The notes beneath the pieces were generated by a model. It ran no database searches. It saw nothing but the letters and a program-made list of their open reading frames with translations, and was not told the DNA's origin. Position numbers and translations under genes: made by a program. Below, one piece after another: positions 23,129 through 26,194 of a stretch of 26,194 nt of DNA. Source of the stretch: an uncultured Opitutales bacterium (GTDB lineage: Bacteria; Verrucomicrobiota; Verrucomicrobiia; Opitutales; Intestinicryptomonadaceae); the NCBI GenBank assembly GCA_900546565.1, contig URDC01000024.1, forward strand, positions 1-26,194. The letters run 5' to 3'. Within the stretch, counting starts at the first letter, position 1. Every line of letters starts with the position of its first letter.

Positions 23129-24136
23129 ATGAGAATAGCATTACTAAGTCTTATCTGCGCGGTTTTCGCGTCTGCGGTGTCGGCGGCGTCATTCAACGTG
23201 AAAGTCGAAACGTATGTCGGTGGAAAGTTGGAGGATAAATTTTTCTTTGTTGTCGAAGAAGGAACGCCGCAAGTCAAGGGTTTTGACGGGAAATATCTGG
23301 CGAAACGCTTTCTGGCAAAGGGTTTTTTGCTGAGCACTTATGCCGAATTTAACGACATTAAGGCGGCTCGGGAGAAAATGAAACAGCGCGAGTCGAAGAC
23401 GTTTCAGCAGCGTCTTGTGGAGGAGCTGATGCACGTGCGCGACTTGTCGGCTACGGAGGAGCGCAGGCAGGCGGCTATCGGCGACGCTGCGGCGTTGCTT
23501 AAAAAGCGTCTGGCGGAGCTTGAAAAGATCGAGGCATTGGCATCGTCGGGTTCTTCCGCCGCGGCGAAGGCGAAATTCGCCGAATACGAAAAGTCGTTTA
23601 TGCCGTCGGAGCAGGACATTTTGGATAAAAAGCGTCTGGCGCGGGCGAACAAAATCAAGTATCTCGACTACGAGGAATACGATGTGGGTTCGTATTGCAG
23701 AATGGAGGTTTTGAAGGTTTTGAACTCGAACTCAGTGCGCTTCAATATATCATACGCGTATTCGCGGTTGCTTTCCATGCAGTATCACGACGGCGCGAAC
23801 ACGGACAATTCTATTACGAAGTATCCTGTTTTCGAGACGTTCGAACGGCTCGGCACGAAGGCGAAAATTACACTCGGCAAGCCCTATTGCATTCAGTTTA
23901 CGCGCCCGTCTTCGGTCGAGGAGGCGAAGTCGATAAAGGAAGCGTTATCGCAGACGGCGTTGTTTTCGGGAGGGGATTTGTCGCTTGTGCAGGACGAGAA
24001 CAATGAGCCTAAGTTGCCCGAACGCCCGAAGGGCAGGCTTGATGCGAAGGGTTCTTACGATAAAATCAAGGCTCAATACGAGCTTGAAGCCTCGCAGACG
24101 CTGCGAGCGGTATTTACCGTCACCGCCGCAAGATAG
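23129..24136 (+). CDS. Secreted protein of unknown function
   Basis: This 335-residue protein has a clean signal peptide (1-19, cut after AVSA). A short beta segment follows (FNVKVETYVGGKLEDKFFFV), then a long helical or coiled-coil stretch at about 60-150 (from REKMKQRESKTFQQRLVEE to LAELEKIEALAS). The C-terminal half is mixed, and its final 40 residues return to beta. I recognise no family. An in-frame ATG at 23111 would add six residues but lies in the predicted -10 box, so 23129 is preferred. It follows the unknown lipoprotein by 47 bases and may work with it in the envelope; that is inference from position only. Confidence 0.72.
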   Translation: MRIALLSLICAVFASAVSAASFNVKVETYVGGKLEDKFFFVVEEGTPQVKGFDGKYLAKRFLAKGFLLSTYAEFNDIKAAREKMKQRESKTFQQRLVEELMHVRDLSATEERRQAAIGDAAALLKKRLAELEKIEALASSGSSAAAKAKFAEYEKSFMPSEQDILDKKRLARANKIKYLDYEEYDVGSYCRMEVLKVLNSNSVRFNISYAYSRLLSMQYHDGANTDNSITKYPVFETFERLGTKAKITLGKPYCIQFTRPSSVEEAKSIKEALSQTALFSGGDLSLVQDENNEPKLPERPKGRLDAKGSYDKIKAQYELEASQTLRAVFTVTAAR

Positions 24137-24154
24137 TCTTGCTTTTAAGTTTTT

Positions 24155-24183
24155 TTGCGGAAATCCGATCTCATGTTTATGGT
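24155..24183 (+). promoter_or_regulatory. Possible promoter of rubredoxin
   Basis: TTGCGG (24155-24160) and TATGGT (24178-24183) are 17 bases apart, with 3/6 and 4/6 matches to consensus. The start would fall about 15 bases before the rubredoxin ATG, leaving room for the AAGGAAG ribosome site. Confidence 0.3.
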
Positions 24184-24204
24184 TTTTTTTACGAAAGGAA
24201 GAAT

Positions 24205-24372
24205 ATGAAAAAATACAAGTGTAAAGTTTGCGGTTATATTTACGACCCCGAAGTGGGTGACCCCGACAACGGCGTTCCCGCGGGGACGGCGTTTGAGGAT
24301 TTGCCCGACGATTGGGTGTGCCCGCTCTGTGCCGTCGGCAAGGACGAATTTGAAGAGACGGACGAAGGCTGA
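24205..24372 (+). CDS. Rubredoxin
   Basis: This 55-residue iron protein carries single electrons through one Fe(Cys)4 site. Both cysteine pairs are visible: CKVCGY (6-11) and CPLCAVGK (39-46). The typical YDPEVGDPDNGVPAGTAFED lies between them. Length and motif are those of classical rubredoxin. AAGGAAG lies about five bases before the ATG at 24205. A flavodiiron protein is encoded 183 bases downstream; rubredoxin is the usual electron donor to that enzyme. Confidence 0.96.
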   Translation: MKKYKCKVCGYIYDPEVGDPDNGVPAGTAFEDLPDDWVCPLCAVGKDEFEETDEG

Positions 24373-24383
24373 TTGCCTTTGTC
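24361..24383 (+). terminator. Hairpin over the rubredoxin stop codon
   Basis: GACGAAGGC (24361-24369) pairs with GCCTTTGTC (24375-24383), with one G-U pair, and the TGA stop codon lies in the loop. Only a weak T-run (GTGTTTTTG) follows, so it is a poor intrinsic terminator or an mRNA 3'-end structure. Confidence 0.35.
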
Positions 24384-24555
24384 TATTCGGTGTTTTTGTC
24401 GCGCGTTTGTTTTATTTGCGCAGTAATCGTGTTTTGTGTCCCGACACCGACACGCTGCGATGAATTTGCGCATACTCTGCGTCGGGGTGTAGTTCTTTGC
24501 ATGCCGGCGTTTTTTTTTGTTGGCATTTTTATCAATATAGTTTTGTTTTGTCGTA

Positions 24556-25722
24556 ATGATGAAGCCGATTACCGACAATATTTTTTACTGCGGCATTCTC
24601 GACAAGGAACGCCGCGTTTTCGACCAGCTTGTGTCGCTTTCGCAAGGCACGAGCTACAACTCGTATCTGGTTAAAGGGACTCGCAAGAATGCGCTTATAG
24701 ACACGATGTATGCGAAGTTTTGCGACGAATATATGCGCGAAATTACCGCCTCGGGTGTGAAGATTGACGTGATTGTTTCAAACCATGCCGAGCCCGACCA
24801 CAGTGGCGCGATTCCCGCGCTGTTGGAGCGTTTCCCCGATGCGGTTGTGTTGTGCACCGAAAAGTGCGCGGACAATCTCGTGAATATGTTGCACGTCGAC
24901 CGTGCGAGGATTTCCGTGGTAAAAGACGGCGATGTGTGCGAGCTCGGCGGCAAGACGCTGCGTTTTATCGCTGCGCCGTGGGTGCACTGGCCCGACACGA
25001 TGTTCACCTACTGCGAGGAGGACAAGGCGTTGTTTACCTGCGACTTTTTCGGGTCGCACTACACGAATTTCGAGGTTTTTGCCGACAAGTCGGCGGCTTT
25101 GGCGGAATCGGCGAAGCGTTATTATGCCGAAATTATGATGCCTTACCGCAATTTCTGCGCGAAGTATTTGTCGAAGGTTTTGGAGATGAATGTCGGTTTT
25201 ATTTTGCCCTCGCACGGGCCCGTTTACAAGGGCGCGGACATTTCGTTCATCACGGGGCTTTATCAAAAGTGGGTATCGCCCGAGGTGTCGCGCAAGGTTG
25301 TGGTGGCGTATGTTTCGATGTATGACAGCTCGAAGTCGATGTCGGAATATGTGGCGCGTAGGCTGCGCGAAAACGGTGTGGAAGTCGCGCTTGTGGACAT
25401 TATGGAAAGCGACGAAGGCGAGATTGCCGAGCAGCTCATAGACGCTGCGGGGATTGTTTTTGGAACGTCGATGGTTCTTGCCTGTCCGCACCCGAAGACG
25501 CCGTATGTGGCAATGCTCGCAAACATTTTACGCGCAAAAATCAAGTTTTATGCCGTGATTGGCTCGTTCGGCTGGGGCGGAAATCTGAGTTCGCTTGTCG
25601 ATGCGGCGTTCACGTTTATCAAGCCCAAAAAACTGGACAATGTCATTGTCAAAGGGCGTCCGCTTGCCGAAGACTTCGTGAAATTGGACGGGCTTGTTGC
25701 CTCAATCCTTTCCTCTTTCTAA
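24556..25722 (+). CDS. fprA: Flavodiiron protein (oxygen/nitric oxide reductase, FprA type)
   Basis: This 388-residue soluble enzyme reduces oxygen to water or NO to N2O with electrons from rubredoxin. The N-terminal metallo-beta-lactamase-like domain (1-245) carries the diiron ligands H77, E79, D81 with H82 (NHAEPDHSG), H144 (WVHWPD), D163 (TCDFFG) and H220 (LPSHGP). The C-terminal flavodoxin domain (247-388) has the FMN loop SMYDSSKSMSE (254-264) and the SFGWGG segment. There is no fused rubredoxin domain, which matches the separate rubredoxin upstream. Two ATGs, 24556 and 24559, are adjacent and cannot be told apart. The 183 bases upstream have a T-rich stretch (24510-24550) and an imperfect hairpin near 24441-24490 but no riboswitch I can name. 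Confidence 0.95.
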   Translation: MMKPITDNIFYCGILDKERRVFDQLVSLSQGTSYNSYLVKGTRKNALIDTMYAKFCDEYMREITASGVKIDVIVSNHAEPDHSGAIPALLERFPDAVVLCTEKCADNLVNMLHVDRARISVVKDGDVCELGGKTLRFIAAPWVHWPDTMFTYCEEDKALFTCDFFGSHYTNFEVFADKSAALAESAKRYYAEIMMPYRNFCAKYLSKVLEMNVGFILPSHGPVYKGADISFITGLYQKWVSPEVSRKVVVAYVSMYDSSKSMSEYVARRLRENGVEVALVDIMESDEGEIAEQLIDAAGIVFGTSMVLACPHPKTPYVAMLANILRAKIKFYAVIGSFGWGGNLSSLVDAAFTFIKPKKLDNVIVKGRPLAEDFVKLDGLVASILSSF

Positions 25723-25850
25723 AAACGGGTGAGGGCGTGCGCCTCTGGGGCAAAATTTATTTTTATAATGCTGAAAGGTTTTCCCGAGGAAAACCTTTTT
25801 TTGATTATTAAATTTGCCCCAGAGGCGCACTCACGGCTAAAAGCCAGTTT
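25723..25850 (+). repeat. Composite palindromic intergenic element B, unit 1
   Basis: Directly after the fprA stop, GTGCGCCTCTGGGGC and its continuation (25737-25758) pair with 25810-25830 with a single-base bulge, enclosing the terminator at 25774. The order of short motifs (CTAAAAA, GCCTC, AT-rich stretch, terminator, GAGGC, CTAAAAG, GTTT) matches element A at 22-144, while the arm sequence beyond GCCTC is different in both halves. That covariation is direct evidence that pairing, not sequence, is conserved. Confidence 0.6.
25774..25806 (+). terminator. Rho-independent terminator after fprA
   Basis: AAAGGTTTTCC (25774-25784) pairs perfectly with GGAAAACCTTT (25788-25798) around a three-base loop, followed by a T-run. 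It sits in the centre of palindromic element B. Confidence 0.9.
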
Positions 25851-25916
25851 GTTCGGGTGGTCTGTGCAAAAGCACTATCCCACCAGCTCACAAACGTGTC
25901 TTTTAGCACGCGCCTC
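25822..25916. repeat. Palindromic element B, unit 2, sharing an arm with unit 1
   Basis: The stretch 25822-25850 (GAGGC to GTTT) and 25892-25916 (AAAC to GCCTC) form an imperfect inverted repeat sharing GAGGCGC, GCTAAAAG and GTTT. Between them lies a hairpin: GGTGG with CCACC, and inside it GTGC AAAA GCAC (about 25855-25885). Unit 2 reuses the right arm of unit 1, so the two overlap. Confidence 0.5.
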
Positions 25917-26194
25917 ACGCGTTTTTCCAGCACCTACGTTAACTCTAAGCCGAAGAAATAATCCAAAAAGTCTTTCCCATTCGGAAAATCCTTTTTCTAA
26001 CACCTACTTTTATAAAAACGAAACTTCGTTTCGTTTACATTATTTTTTCGGATTAGGATAAACACGGGTGCCGAAAAAAACGCGAGGCTCGAGGCAGAAA
26101 ACAAGCGAAGCGCGTTTGAGATTTTGCCGAAGGCAAAATACCCCGAGCGTTAGCGAGTGGGCGAATACAAGCCGAAGGCGCGTATAGATGCGTT
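25917..26194. other. Gene-free tail with small hairpins
   Basis: No credible gene is seen. The stretch contains CACCTAC twice (25932 and 26002), a perfect 9-bp hairpin around TTC (26016-26036, arms AAACGAAAC), and an 8-bp hairpin around GAA (26121-26139, arms ATTTTGCC). Several shorter GAA-loop pairs of the form GCGAAGC and GCCGAAGGC lie near 26104-26190. The one open frame crossing from 25729 is interrupted in meaning by the palindromes and has no protein-like composition. Confidence 0.55.

Noticed and set aside
24384..24555. Riboswitch or small RNA between rubredoxin and the flavodiiron gene
   Set aside because: Only an imperfect hairpin near 24441-24490 is visible, with no known aptamer motif.
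25729..26061. A 110-codon open frame at the end of the window
   Set aside because: It runs through the terminator and both palindromic units and has no protein-like features.

Overview
The window looks like a chromosomal segment of an anaerobic, probably gut-associated member of the Verrucomicrobiota (Opitutae-like). This placement is inference. It rests on the gene styles seen: an ECF sigma factor with a short one-helix anti-sigma partner, a secreted clan GH-A glycosidase, a lone pilin-like protein, an archaeal/eukaryotic-type prolyl-tRNA synthetase, and a rubredoxin next to a flavodiiron protein. Codon usage is GC-rich, with many GCG and TCG codons, and few genes have a strong Shine-Dalgarno.

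Layout. Positions 1-1333 hold a minus-strand ECF sigma / anti-sigma pair, ended by a terminator nested inside a larger inverted repeat. Divergent from it, 1644-7554 is a tightly overlapping three-gene operon: a zinc-ribbon TRAFAC-type GTPase, a membrane-anchored protein resembling the GAP1 (GTPase-associated protein) N-terminal domain, and a 930-residue helical membrane-anchored protein. This resembles the predicted GTPase-centred bacterial conflict systems. It is the most interesting locus here, and the third component is unrecognised. Positions 7723-11205 are a housekeeping run (nadK, small membrane protein, YihY-family protein, pdxH) ending in a bidirectional terminator. Positions 11316-14618 are minus-strand: a small membrane-anchored protein, proS, rsmG and ndk. 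Position 14738 starts an isolated type IV pilin-like gene.

Positions 15275-18217 encode larC, larE and larB, the three enzymes of the nickel-pincer nucleotide cofactor pathway. A secreted GH-A family glycosidase follows 24 bases later, and then a membrane protein with NiCoT/UreH-like histidine motifs that may import nickel for LarC. No larA-like apoenzyme lies in the window. Positions 21075-24136 encode an unrecognised lipoprotein and an unrecognised secreted protein. Positions 24205-25722 encode rubredoxin and a flavodiiron oxygen/NO reductase, a standard electron-donor/acceptor pair for oxygen detoxification in anaerobes. The last 470 bases have no credible gene. They carry a tandem of nested palindromes related to the one at the start of the window, plus several small GAA-loop hairpins.

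All domain assignments are from reading the translations by eye; no database search was possible.
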